From: Lithospermum erythrorhizon
Taxonomy: Eukaryota > Streptophyta > Magnoliopsida > Boraginales > Boraginaceae
Length of the DNA: 64,000 bases
Direction: 5' to 3'
Assembly (NCBI GenBank): GCA_019722365.1
Contig: JADFUC010001683.1
Location: forward strand, 2,170,001 to 2,234,000
Below are positions 54,101 to 64,000 of this stretch, in pieces. Numbering within the stretch: position 1 is the first letter of the stretch; every line of letters starts with the position of its first letter. The position numbers and the translations under genes were made by a program. The notes beneath the pieces are model-generated. The model ran no database searches and was not told where the DNA came from. It saw only the letters and a program-made list of their open reading frames with translations.

Positions 54101-55524
54101 ATCATATATACCCTCAATGCTATCATCTTTCATGCATATCAAGAAGCAACTACTCAACTGCATTTTACAACAGAACCATAAGTCTTGAGAAATTTGGGTA
54201 AAAAATACATTTAATATATTGCAAAATTCTTTGATTAGTATTAAAATACCTCTTGATCCCAAAATATTGTCGAATTTGAATTTTAATTTTGTTGCTTTTA
54301 AATTTTGAACATGATCATTTTTGTTCATGTTGCATAATTTTTTGTCTAAAAATGTATATAACTTTTAACATACAAATTTTGATTTAAATCAAAGTTATAT
54401 GTCAATTAATACCACAAAGTTTGTTAATTTTGACAATTGAAAAACAAAATGGACAATCTTTTAGGGAAAAAGGTAGTGCATAACAAACTTACTTGGGGTC
54501 TTGGTGTCCCCGCATTGAAAAGAGTCGGGGACGCATGAGTGAACCACCTCTGTGACATCAGATGATATGTTTCAATGGCAGCATCAATATTATCCTTATG
54601 GATTCCCACAGAAACCCTCATCAACATATGTTGAGGTCTTTCAACAACCTTCCCTTCGATCGCGTCAAAAAGATAAGCATCTCTGTGCTAAAACCCAAAG
54701 TAATCGTAGTCAAAGTCCCTGTCATATATGATCTCACTATCCAATCGAGAAGCATTTTTCTGAATAAAGGGCAACGATCATTATTAACCAAATCAAGAAA
54801 ACTGGTTAGCAAAGAAGTATGTGAGACAATAAAAGAACAAAATCATTACTTTCTGAATAATTTCATAAATATCATCTGCAATCAGAGGAGCTTTTAGTCC
54901 TGATTCTACTTTTGGTGGCGGTGATATTAAGGTCCTTAACCGTAATTCGTATAGACCACAGGTTTCGAATTCTCAGAAATTCATCTTGAATGTAAACCAA
55001 CACAATTATCATAGGTGGTAAACAACATAGATCATATACACTTACGTCTCGGAAAATGATTTCTTAGTATTCTTGTGCAGATTCGAAACGGCAATCCTTG
55101 CAGCCAACTACATAAACAATCACTCATGAAAAGTTAAAATCAAAGCACATTACAACTTGAAAACACTTCAAAATCCGAGTTTAGATCATCCGTGACATTC
55201 TATGTTATACTATGTTAAGATTATAACATACGTTTTATTTTTAAATTTACAATGATTTTATAATAATAAACGAGCGTAACAAATAGTGTCACATACACAA
55301 GCATAATCGGGGTGATTAGCAGTCAACGCAGCAGCAGTCTCAGCAGCCAATTCATCAAGTTGGCTCGTCGTAACACCCTTATAAACCCCCGCACACACTT
55401 TCTGCGCAACGAGTACCGGGTCACAATGATCAGCGCTTAACCCATAACTCAGCTTCTTCAATCTGGCCGTAATCTTGTCGAAATGCACCGCTTCTTGACG
55501 CCCATCTCTCTTCACTACATACAT
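51142..55524 (-). pseudogene. Ribonucleotide reductase large subunit (RNR1/CLS8-like), disrupted
   Basis: R1 reduces ribonucleotides to deoxyribonucleotides with the R2 subunit. Intact exons: 55297-55524 (ATP cone, MYVVKRDGRQEAVHFDKIT), 55046-55107, 53281-53363, 52574-52738 ([20 protein letters not shown]), 52364-52483, 51951-52153 ([29 protein letters not shown]), 51714-51863, 51489-51636, 51320-51403, 51142-51240 (tail CLACGS with the redox cysteines). Damaged: the 54493-54759 exon has an in-frame TAG at 54688-54690; the 53919-54157 exon loses frame after SNGIVP; about 53460-53620 has several frameshifts and a stop; about 53037-53182 replaces the catalytic NLCTE region with stops; about 52856-52933 has two stops. 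As written it cannot be active. Decay and assembly error both remain possible. Confidence 0.8.
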
Positions 55525-55805
55525 CTTCAACACCTTCTCTAAGACCTTTTATCAAACACTTGATATATAATTATGAGAAAGGCCAAATTTTAAAGAAAAT
55601 TAAACCAATTATTTCTTTTGGGACTTTTATCAAACAGTTGATATGCAATTTTAAAATCAACAAAATTCAAAATAAAAATTGAGAAATAAATATATAATAA
55701 TTAAATATAATTACTTCAAGATGTGTGAAGAATATATGGATGAAATAGTATATATAGGAGAAAAATTGGGTTTTTTTAAAATTATTTTTGAATTTGTTTA
55801 GAAAA

Positions 55806-55814
55806 TTTCCCGCC
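55806..55814. promoter_or_regulatory. E2F-like site upstream of RNR1
   Basis: TTTCCCGCC matches the E2F consensus TTTSSCGC. It is about 280 bp upstream of the RNR1 start codon. E2F control of S-phase RNR genes is established in plants. Confidence 0.6.
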
Positions 55815-55836
55815 AAATGAAGAGGATTTTTAGATG

Positions 55837-55844
55837 GCGGCAAA
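55837..55844. promoter_or_regulatory. Second E2F-like site upstream of RNR1
   Basis: GCGGCAAA is the reverse complement of TTTGCCGC, an exact fit to TTTSSCGC. It is 31 bp from the first site and in the opposite orientation. Confidence 0.6.
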
Positions 55845-56252
55845 GTTAGCTATTTTAGGGTTGGGTTTGTGGAATTAATATAATAAAATTATATTTTGAA
55901 TGATGAATCACTATTTTTTTTTTGTTATTATTTGAATTTTGAATGTTGATTGGAGATGATAATTTGAAATTTGATAAAGGTTTAAATTTCGAAGTTCTAT
56001 ATCCTGAAGTTTTGATCAATTTCTTCTCAAGCAATATCCAACCCATTTATAACGTTTTAAAGCTTTAAATCAAACTTACTGCCCTCGCCAAGTTGGTATT
56101 AAAGTGTCATCAATCAATTCATCTTGGCCACAACCAAGACGAACAGACATCACAATATTAATAATGTCACATGCAAAAGCAAGAGATCATCTATTCCCCC
56201 GATTATCATATGCCCGGCCGCGATTCTCTACAAAAATCTGGAGTCGCCATCC

Positions 56253-56308
56253 GTCGCTTTCGCCGAGCGGGTGTTAAGGCGCCGCTACCGCTAAGGCCAT
56301 GGGGCGAC
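56253..56308 (+). other. tRNA-Ser-like fragment
   Basis: GTCGCTTTCGCCGAGCGG, then GTTAAGGCG, CGCTAAG and CATGGGGCGAC follow the 5' half of plant tRNA-Ser(GCU) with small insertions and a GCU-like anticodon context. The variable and T arms are missing and the 3' GCGAC could pair with the 5' GTCGC. Probably a tRNA pseudogene or SINE head. Confidence 0.4.
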
Positions 56309-56941
56309 AAAATCAAGCCAAATCAGATATTATGGATAAAAACCCATGGAATCTGGCTATGGATTTAGTAATATGTGATTTTTGTTTTTTTAATTAGTAA
56401 AATTATAACTTTAAAAGATTAAAATATCCATGTTTCTTTTTAATCGTTCACATCTTGGCTACAAATTTCATTATAGATTTGAACTACTTTCATCATTTCA
56501 AATGTACACCTTAAAAGATCGTGACCTTCAAATAAAGAATGAAAGTAGTATCGATTATGCTAAGTTAAATTTGTTTTATAAACAAAATTAGGATTAATAT
56601 TTGGCTCGTGGCCGAAAGGCCCCTCGCATCATTGGCTTTCTTTAGTGTCTACGCCAGTTCCTCAGACTATTTTTAAGAACTGAACACCCTGAATCTAATG
56701 CGCCTCAGATTTCTCTTTTTTAGTGTTCATTAATACCTCCGACTCCCATACACCTAATTTCATTAGCGAACGATTATATTACCCCTTTAAAATACACATC
56801 AGCCACACAAGAATGACTATTATTTTGTTCCCTAACACTCAAAGTATAAAGGGAATAGTTTGCCCCTCCCTATTTTGTTTAGTAGTTGTGAAGTTTCTCA
56901 TGGCAAAATTGTCATTCTTCACCGAAAAAGTGTATAGTATC

Positions 56942-57055
56942 GCCCCACCCCCCCACCCGCCTCCACCCACCCCCACCCCCTACTCCCACCTCACGCCCCC
57001 CCACCCCCATCCCCTACCCCGCCCCCACCCCACTGCCCATCTCCACCCTACCTTA
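56942..57055. repeat. C-rich, G-poor tract
   Basis: Runs of 3-7 C separated by A, T or TA, with very few G for over 100 bp. The opposite strand has many G runs of four or more, which could form G-quadruplexes. Confidence 0.8.
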
Positions 57056-58469
57056 ATATCAAATGTTTCCTCGACTCTAAAATTAAAAAGACTAAACAAC
57101 AATCCACTTTCAACCAGAACCCATGCCCATCCTCGCATTTCAATCGAATCGGCAATAAAGAGAAATCTCCTCCCCCAACTTAAATTATTACAACAGCAGA
57201 ATTCAAATGGACAATCTATTCACACAAATCAAGTTTAATTTTGCTTTCAAAACTATAAGACACTTTTTAAGTGTTCACTTCTTTACAAATCGGACCGTCT
57301 CCCTTCCCCTTGGGGAGCCTCCATCCTACTCCCCTCCAAAAATCCATAACATCTATCTTATCCCAAAAAACATATAAATTTGTTGACACGTAAAAATTTA
57401 TGTAGAGAATTCAAAATTCAAAAGTACGCAGGATCAAGCACTGAGACCCTGTAGCCTAATTGATTTCAAGATCATCAACAAAGTAAATGCAAGTTGTAAT
57501 ACGACAACGATATATATGTATCGCCTATTTACTCTCTGATTATCTTTATTGAAGCCCAAATCCAAGAATGGCATACTACCTTTATCAAATAGCACTTCAA
57601 GTCAACCTAAATTCAAGCTGTGGTTCTAAATTGAAAAATGCCGAGAAAATTGAAGTAAAATAAGCCCTTTGTTTTTATCAAATCCCAAATTAATTATCAT
57701 CAGCTGAGAATACAAACAAACATTATTATTACAAAAATCGCCCTAATAATATAGAAAAGATTTGTACAAAATCAACCAAATTCAATATTCAAAAAATTTA
57801 CCAAAAAAAGTGGAACAATCATCAGTCAAAAGATAAATAAACAATTATGAATTCAGAACAAATCAGATGCAATAAGTAAAGAAAGTTATGAAAGCATGAA
57901 CATAAACTAACACACACACAGTACCGAAGGCACTGGGAGTGACGAGAAAAAAAAAAATGGAAGGAAAAAATCACAAAATAAGGGACAACAAATTTTATAT
58001 GTTGGGAGAGCCAGGTGAATAAACTATAGTACACTCTGGGGTCGCAGTGGTGGGGCTGGGCGGAGTGTGTGGTACATGGGCAACACTATACACTTTCAAA
58101 TAAACGATACCTTGCCCCCAAATACTTCCCAACTACCACACCCCTCAGAAATAGGCAAATAGTCATTTTCACACCTTACTTTAGTGTTAATTTAGACAAA
58201 ATAGTTTCATTTTATCGTGACTTAACGCCACAGATTTTAGCGTAATATACTATTTCACTAAAGAAAATTAGCCAGATGAAATAAAAATTGTGATAGACGC
58301 TAAAAAAGATAAAAAAATTGGCCTGGATAAGCCTCAGGTGTGCCCGTGACACTAAAAATAAGACAAAGAGCCCACATGTATTAATTAAAACTTCATAAGA
58401 CCTTCTAATATTTATATTGTGATATTTATTGATATAGTATTAATTTTCATCTGAGTTAAGCACTAACAA

Positions 58470-58554
58470 GTCGCTTTGGCTGGTCGAGAGTGAAGGCGTG
58501 TGCCTGCTAAGTACATGGGGTTTCCCCGCGAGAGTTCGAATCTCTCAGGCGACG
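58470..58554 (+). tRNA. tRNA-Ser (anticodon GCU)
   Basis: The 7-bp acceptor stem GTCGCTT pairs with AGGCGAC, followed by discriminator G. The anticodon loop CTGCTAA carries GCT. A long variable arm (TACATGGGGTTTCCCCGC) marks a class II tRNA, and the T arm GAGAGTTCGAATCTCTC is perfect and forms box B. A TTTT terminator follows at 58555. The D arm is unusual: CTGGTCGAGAGTGAA replaces the shorter GAGTGG-type loop I remember, making the gene 85 nt and weakening box A. No intron. Confidence 0.85.
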
Positions 58555-58852
58555 TTTTCTTTTTTGGTGACAAAATCACTAATTCATCTACTTGCTTTTG
58601 TACAATATAAGAAGTCAATTAATTCCATTTCCAGGCACCCAAATTCAACTCTAATAGATTATGACATTATATTCATAGATCCATCAAAAAGGAAAAACCA
58701 TTAGACAAAAAGAATCAATGGAACCACATCTCAGCTATATACAGCTCTGAACTACTATCATTGTTCCATATCTCATGTCTTACTGTCTTTCATGCATATA
58801 CTAGTAGTATAATATGTGAATGATAAATAACATAAAATTAAGCTTTTGAATT

Positions 58853-61800
58853 TCACTTGTCACAATCTAATCCACAAATTTCCAGCACAGGACCATCCCT
58901 TGAAACGAAAGGGTTCACTCTGGGACGGCTACTTGTGAGAAGAATAGCTTTTCAAAAAGAATCGACCAAACCACCACGATTGTTGGTGTCCGGTCTTGCT
59001 TTCCCAGTAGACCTTTAAGAAATGGATACAGATGAACAATGACCCAGAACGCAAAGAATAGCCTACCAAATAAAGGACCCCAAGAGTCATATCCGTTGTT
59101 GACAGCATCTGCAACCCCGACAATGACTCCAATCACGTTGATGATAAGTAAAGTTGTGGGTGGTATTAGCAGTGATGTCCACTTGAAGAGATAAAGATCT
59201 GAAAATTCGCCATCATCTCCTCCTTTACTGGTAACAGTGAAATTGGTGTCCACTCCAAACAAAACCTTGAGCAGCCCTTGGAAGAGAGCAAAAAGGTGAG
59301 CCGAAACACCTCCAATAACCCAGAACTGCTCGTTTCTCCACCAGTCGTCGATTCCTACACCACCCCATTGCATCTCGAGAATTCCAGTTGCAGCAATGGA
59401 GATAAACAAGGCCATGAATATTATACTGGCATAGTTACTTATCTGCATGTAGTAAAGAGACAACAATATGATTTAAAAGACTTAAGGAGCTGAACATAAA
59501 GCTAATAAAAAAGGTTAGGATAACTTCCATATTGCCAGAACAATCTCAGTAAGCGAATGAAAAGTAAAGGTGAAAATGCAAACCTCCGGCACTATAAATT
59601 TCCCAGTTAGAAGACAGACAGCTGGCAAAGTACAATATACGAGCAAGGGAATAGAAGTCCAAGGATAAACAACGGAATTGATGTATGAAAACCGTTGCAG
59701 CAACTTCAATCCACCACCATATCCATACCAGATTGGGCAATGTTTGCTCAGGAAAATCTCAACGGATCCAAGAGCCCATCTGAGAACTTGGTGCAGACGA
59801 TCTGACAGATTGATAGGAGCCGAGCCCTTGAATGCAGCCCGCTTAGGAATACAATACACAGAGCGCCAGCCATGGCAATGCATTTTGAATCCGGTCAAGA
59901 TATCTTCTGTGACAGAACCATATATCCAGCCAACCTCTTCCACAATTGAAATTATGAAGCTCTTTTCCTATTGTTGTCATTTATGGAATTTAAAAGCAGA
60001 AGTAACATATTTTTAGAAAGTGGAAATGCAACTATTATAATTGCTACCTCTTTGCCCCATTCAGTCTTATCTTCAAAACCACAACTGATAACATGAATGG
60101 ATTCTTTTAAGAGTTCAGACGAGCCGACAGAAACAGGGCTTCCACCATTTTCTAGAAGTGTTGAGGCCACAAAAACGGGGGATTGTCCGAATTTTCCCTC
60201 AAGTTTGGTCCGAGACATGAGAGGTGAATTAACACTCTTTTTGCCTTCAGTTCCCAATTTGTGCATATTAATTAATTGATCACACAAATCTTAGGGATGA
60301 GGAATAAATTAGTACACAGCAAAAGCAACAAATTTTGTTAAAAGTGACCTTCAGTTCCTTCTTCAATTGTTTCAAGAGCATGAACTTGCTTGGAGCCCTC
60401 CTGCTTCAACTTCCTTTTCTTTTCTTTCCTTGATTTGCCTTTCTTGTTGTTTCTAGATCCAAAACAGCAGCAGCACCATTTTGGCAAGCAGTTGCAGGTT
60501 TTGCTAGGAGGCTTCTTCTTGATAGGAGCATCAGTCCCATAAAGTGCTTGCCTTCTGAATACACACCCGGTTCCGACATATATAGGCCCTTGCAAACCAT
60601 CCAAACCTTTCATGTTGATCTATCAAGGCAGGAAGAAGTTAATATTCAAATTATAACGATAATAAAAAACAAATCAAAAAATCAACAGTCGAATATACTT
60701 ACATCAAAGAATACAACATTACGGTTTGAGTACCGATCATGGAGATCAATACCATCAAATCTCTGGGGAAATTGCACGTAGCAAATTTGTTTACCAGAAG
60801 TTGGGTCCATTAAGAAACACATTGCTTCTCTCAGTGCCTTGCTATTGTTTATGTAGTGATCACAGTCAACATTCAGAAGAAAAGGAGCATTTGACATAAC
60901 TGCTGAAACCCGAACCTAAAAAACAAAGAGAATGGATGCATACATAACTGAGATAGAAATGAACTTTTCCGTAATGACGTGAGCTTCTTTTCGAAATGAA
61001 TTTGAACCAGTGACTAATTGATAGTGTAAGTTTCCTTTACAATTCATCATGCATGGATGTTGAGGAAAATGAGCTAGAAGAAAATAGAGTTGAGCACTTA
61101 AGCTAAAGATAAACCGTGGAAATACCAGTGAATTCATGGCTCCTGCCTTTTTGTGGTGATCAAAGCCTGGCCGTTTTTCACGGGAGACATAAACCAGACG
61201 AGGTAGCACATTTCCTTCAACATCACGAAGACCATCATCACCGAGGAATACCTACCAAAATAACTAAGAATTTATGACGTGCTCAAACAACTCGCTCACT
61301 TAATGATGTGACTAACAAGGAGTCAATTCTCTGCTTGTATCCATATATTAGAAACCTAAGTCATACTTTAGCAGTAAAATGGATGCATACAAATAACAAC
61401 ATCCAAATGCATGTGTTAAACGTCCACCTAAAACCCAGCACAGCATGGTGATACCAGTAAGTCTCACCTGAATCATTCCAGGATGATCTCGTACATTATT
61501 TCCAGGCCAGGGTGTTCCATCCTGCATTGTCCAACCTTCTTCAGGAACCTTCTCGGCTGTTGCAACCAAAGCATTTATTCGAACCTTGAATTCCTCATAT
61601 TCTCTCTGAAACCAAGAAACAATAATACCAGCAACATTAATAAACCATGATTTCATAATTCATTCCAGAGCATGAAAAATATGAACCAATGAATCTACTT
61701 CAACAATAAAAGTCTTGTCTGTTTTTTAACAAAGTGTAGAGTCAAAGGGTTAAACAATTATGCCAAGCTCCAGTCTGCAGATTAATAGATCAACTAACCT

Positions 61801-64000
61801 TCATTGCACGCCGCTCTCCAACAAATGCTGGATGAACTTTCAGAACCATTCTTGGGAAAATACCACCGGAGCTCTTGGTTCAATATTGTAATTCTTGCAG
61901 AAGGGAACCCACTTCCCTTGCAAATTCTAAAGCGGTTCTGTGAGATTCAAAGGTAAGCATGGCAGCACCATCATCTGAAACGTAGCATGAGACTTTGTCA
62001 ACTGGATAATCTACTGCAAGGATCGACAGAACAGTATTTGCAGTAATCAGTGGAGGCTCTTTCATGGGATCAACTGTGCTGACAAAAATGTCTACGTCCG
62101 CTAATTCTGATTTCTTCCCTTCTCTCTCGTATCTAAAGAAAAAGATGGGCAATTCAGAACGTAATTTTCAACACTAAAGCATTAATTTCCCAAGGGCCAG
62201 AACTTGCTATAAATTATAGTATCAAGAAAAATGTAAAAACAGTACTTCACTCCTCGTACCTGAATGAAAGTCGATCAAGGTATGTTTCCCGCTTTATCGG
62301 ATACCATTTAGGGAACTGATCAAGAATCCATGAAATTGCAAACCATATTTCACAGATAACTGAGGTTATCCACAAACCATAAGCATCAGCCTGCCGGGTG
62401 CAGCATTCTATAATGGAAAAAAGAGAGCAAGAATCTGCCAGACGAAGGGATGATCAATATCCTGGGTTAATTTTTGCTTGAAGGAACTTTCCCCTGAGCG
62501 TTGCCTCCCTTCATCCATCCTGATAGAAGACAGGTTGAATGAGAAGTTAAGGACCAGATCCTAAAAGGAAAACGCTAGAAGAGAAGTCAATGTCGGTAAA
62601 CAGTCAGAGCAAGTAACAGAGAGTTAACGAAGTGGTGAGGAGAAAATAAGGCAGTTAACTTCAGAGTTATCATACTTCACATCCTTATGTCACACTCAAT
62701 TGTTTGCTCTACAAACAAGCAACAGAAGATGGAATATAGGAGACTGGTAATCGAACTTGTACACAAAGTGGAAGGATATCGTTATCCCTAAACCACTGAC
62801 ATTAGTAGTATCATAGCTCAATAAATGCATTTTACAAGAGAATTATCATCCGATGAAACAGGACATTATTTTAGGACCAGACGTCATTCATTATTTAGTT
62901 CACTCAGTATTTCAGAAATACGTTTTGGTCAAACTCGGAAGTACACAGTAGTTTTCAGACTTGCATAAACAATTGAGAAAAAATCGAGTCAATCTAACAA
63001 ATACACACCATCAACATGATACATTAGATACTCACATAAGCAAATCAGAATCCTCATTATCTCCACCATCGCCTCCTCCTTGATGCTTGATCACCTGAAG
63101 CTGGTCATTCTGTTTCTTCTTCCACTCCTCCATTCTATCTTTCCAAGCAACACTTCCATATCCATATACTGCAATATCTTTCTCGGGAACCATTGCCCTA
63201 GGTTGTGCTACCAATCAGAGTTGCACAATTGTCACTACCAGATGTATAATCTTCATAAGAAAAAAAATGAGTCTCGTGACTAAAAGTGACTCACAAGAAG
63301 CATAGGGGTCAGTGGAAGATGTGGACTGAAACCCAAATCCATTTCTGGAATTTGGGGGCACTATTAGAGCATGTTGATCAGAAGATATCTGTTCACTCTG
63401 CAACAAATTTTAAAACCAGTTAATGAAGAAGAATCCTAAGTACATGAACTTGAAAGTAAACTAGCACGACATGAATGGCCTAAGTCGACTTCTCACAGAA
63501 AGTAGGGAAAGTGGTTGCCTTAGTGTAAATGTACTATTATACATCGATTTGAAGTTAGATAAGCGTATATTAGATAAAGAATATGGGAAAACAACTGGAG
63601 GCAAATTTGTAATTCTACATTAGTATGAGAGGTAAATGTGGCAAATCACAAATGCTATTAAAGATGATGGGACAGCTAATTATTATTGTCCAGACTAGTT
63701 TAGATAGTAGGTCATATAAATAAATACGAATGAAGTATTAGATGTTCTATATGTCTACCTCTTCACCATAAGTCAAGAGGGGAACTTCATATTTCTGAAC
63801 TAGTGATTCATGTCTTGAGCATGATGCATTTCTGGACGAACTAAAATGGTCCCCATGGTTAGTTACATTAGCATGGTAAGACGTTTGCAAATCTTCCAGG
63901 TTTTCATAATCAAATTCGTGTTCCAAATCATCAATATCATCCTCTTCCTCATCGCCCTCAACCCTTGGACTACCTGCATTCAAATGCCTTTTTCATATAA
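58853..64000 (-). pseudogene. CesA6-type cellulose synthase, 5' end outside window, frame broken
   Basis: Catalytic subunit of the plasma-membrane cellulose synthase complex (primary wall class). Exons, approximately: 63759-63973, 63295-63397, 63036-63207, 62260-62519, 61799-62132, 61468-61605, 61126-61251, 60703-60915, 60349-60619, 60048-60240, 59584-59934, 58853-59442. The RING zinc finger lies beyond the window. Catalytic features are present: [27 protein letters not shown] and QVLRW. The Gly/Asp-rich QGGGDGGDNEDSDLLM segment and the tail NPFVSRDGPVLEICGLDC point to the CesA6 group. Disruptions: 62260-62519 has several indels and a TAG where HYRILHP is expected; 61799-62132 shifts frame after the [11 protein letters not shown] motif; the last exon shifts after VVVWSIL so the tail is out of frame. 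Several exons between are perfect. Confidence 0.75.

Larger units (their letters stand above)
55860..58469. other. Intergenic with a C-rich tract
   Basis: No protein gene is supported. A tRNA-Ser-like fragment lies at 56253-56308 and a strongly strand-biased C-rich tract at 56942-57055. The long open frame over the C-rich tract is low complexity (Pro/His/Thr). Confidence 0.45.

Noticed and set aside
56723..57238. 171-codon open frame rich in Pro, His and Thr
   Set aside because: It is produced by the C-rich tract; no start context, splice support or domain is seen.

Overview
This window is nuclear DNA from a flowering plant, almost certainly a eudicot. Genes are split by many short AT-rich GT-AG introns. 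The products are plant-specific (BRI1-type brassinosteroid receptor, cellulose synthase, SBT2-type subtilase, chloroplast-targeted SufA/IscA). The spaces between genes are AT-rich and hold Stowaway-like MITEs, a SINE, LINE debris and satellite-like repeats. The species cannot be fixed from the sequence. The receptor's C-terminus and island domain look closest to asterid BRI1 proteins as I remember them.

Layout. 90-2103 (+): Rab7-type GTPase, 5' end outside the window. 3248-5045 (+): plastid SufA/IscA-type Fe-S carrier with a SINE in intron 1. 5532-11833 (-): TELO2/TEL2 homologue of 13 exons, including a 29-bp micro-exon and a U12-type intron. 12502-15268 (+): exosome subunit RRP40. 15860-17680 (-): broken GH17-X8 beta-1,3-glucanase gene whose middle is an 892-bp pure A run. 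17.7-28.5 kb: repeat-rich gene desert. 28559-32303 (-): BRI1-like receptor kinase, whose single intron is bounded by a 19-bp direct repeat. 32.3-46.0 kb: second desert with MITEs, a LINE reverse-transcriptase remnant, a degenerate satellite (about 37.3-39.2 kb) and a small Copia/TRIM-like remnant. 46044-50686 (+): SBT2-family subtilase, complete in 10 exons. 51142-55524 (-): ribonucleotide reductase large subunit, with some intact exons and others carrying stops and frameshifts. 55.5-58.9 kb: intergenic, with two E2F-like sites, a C-rich tract, a tRNA-Ser-like fragment and a tRNA-Ser(GCU) gene. 58853-64000 (-): CesA6-type cellulose synthase, 5' end outside the window, with frame-breaking patches.

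The genes are a chance neighbourhood of housekeeping and growth genes, not a pathway cluster. The strongest unusual signals are: the BRI1 intron, which looks like an insertion whose flanking duplication supplies both splice sites; the minor-spliceosome intron in TELO2; the SINE with a perfect 14-bp target-site duplication; and the 892-bp homopolymer with indel-rich exon patches nearby, which raises a real question of assembly quality versus pseudogene decay. All exon boundaries were read by eye from splice motifs and remembered family sequences; no alignment was run.
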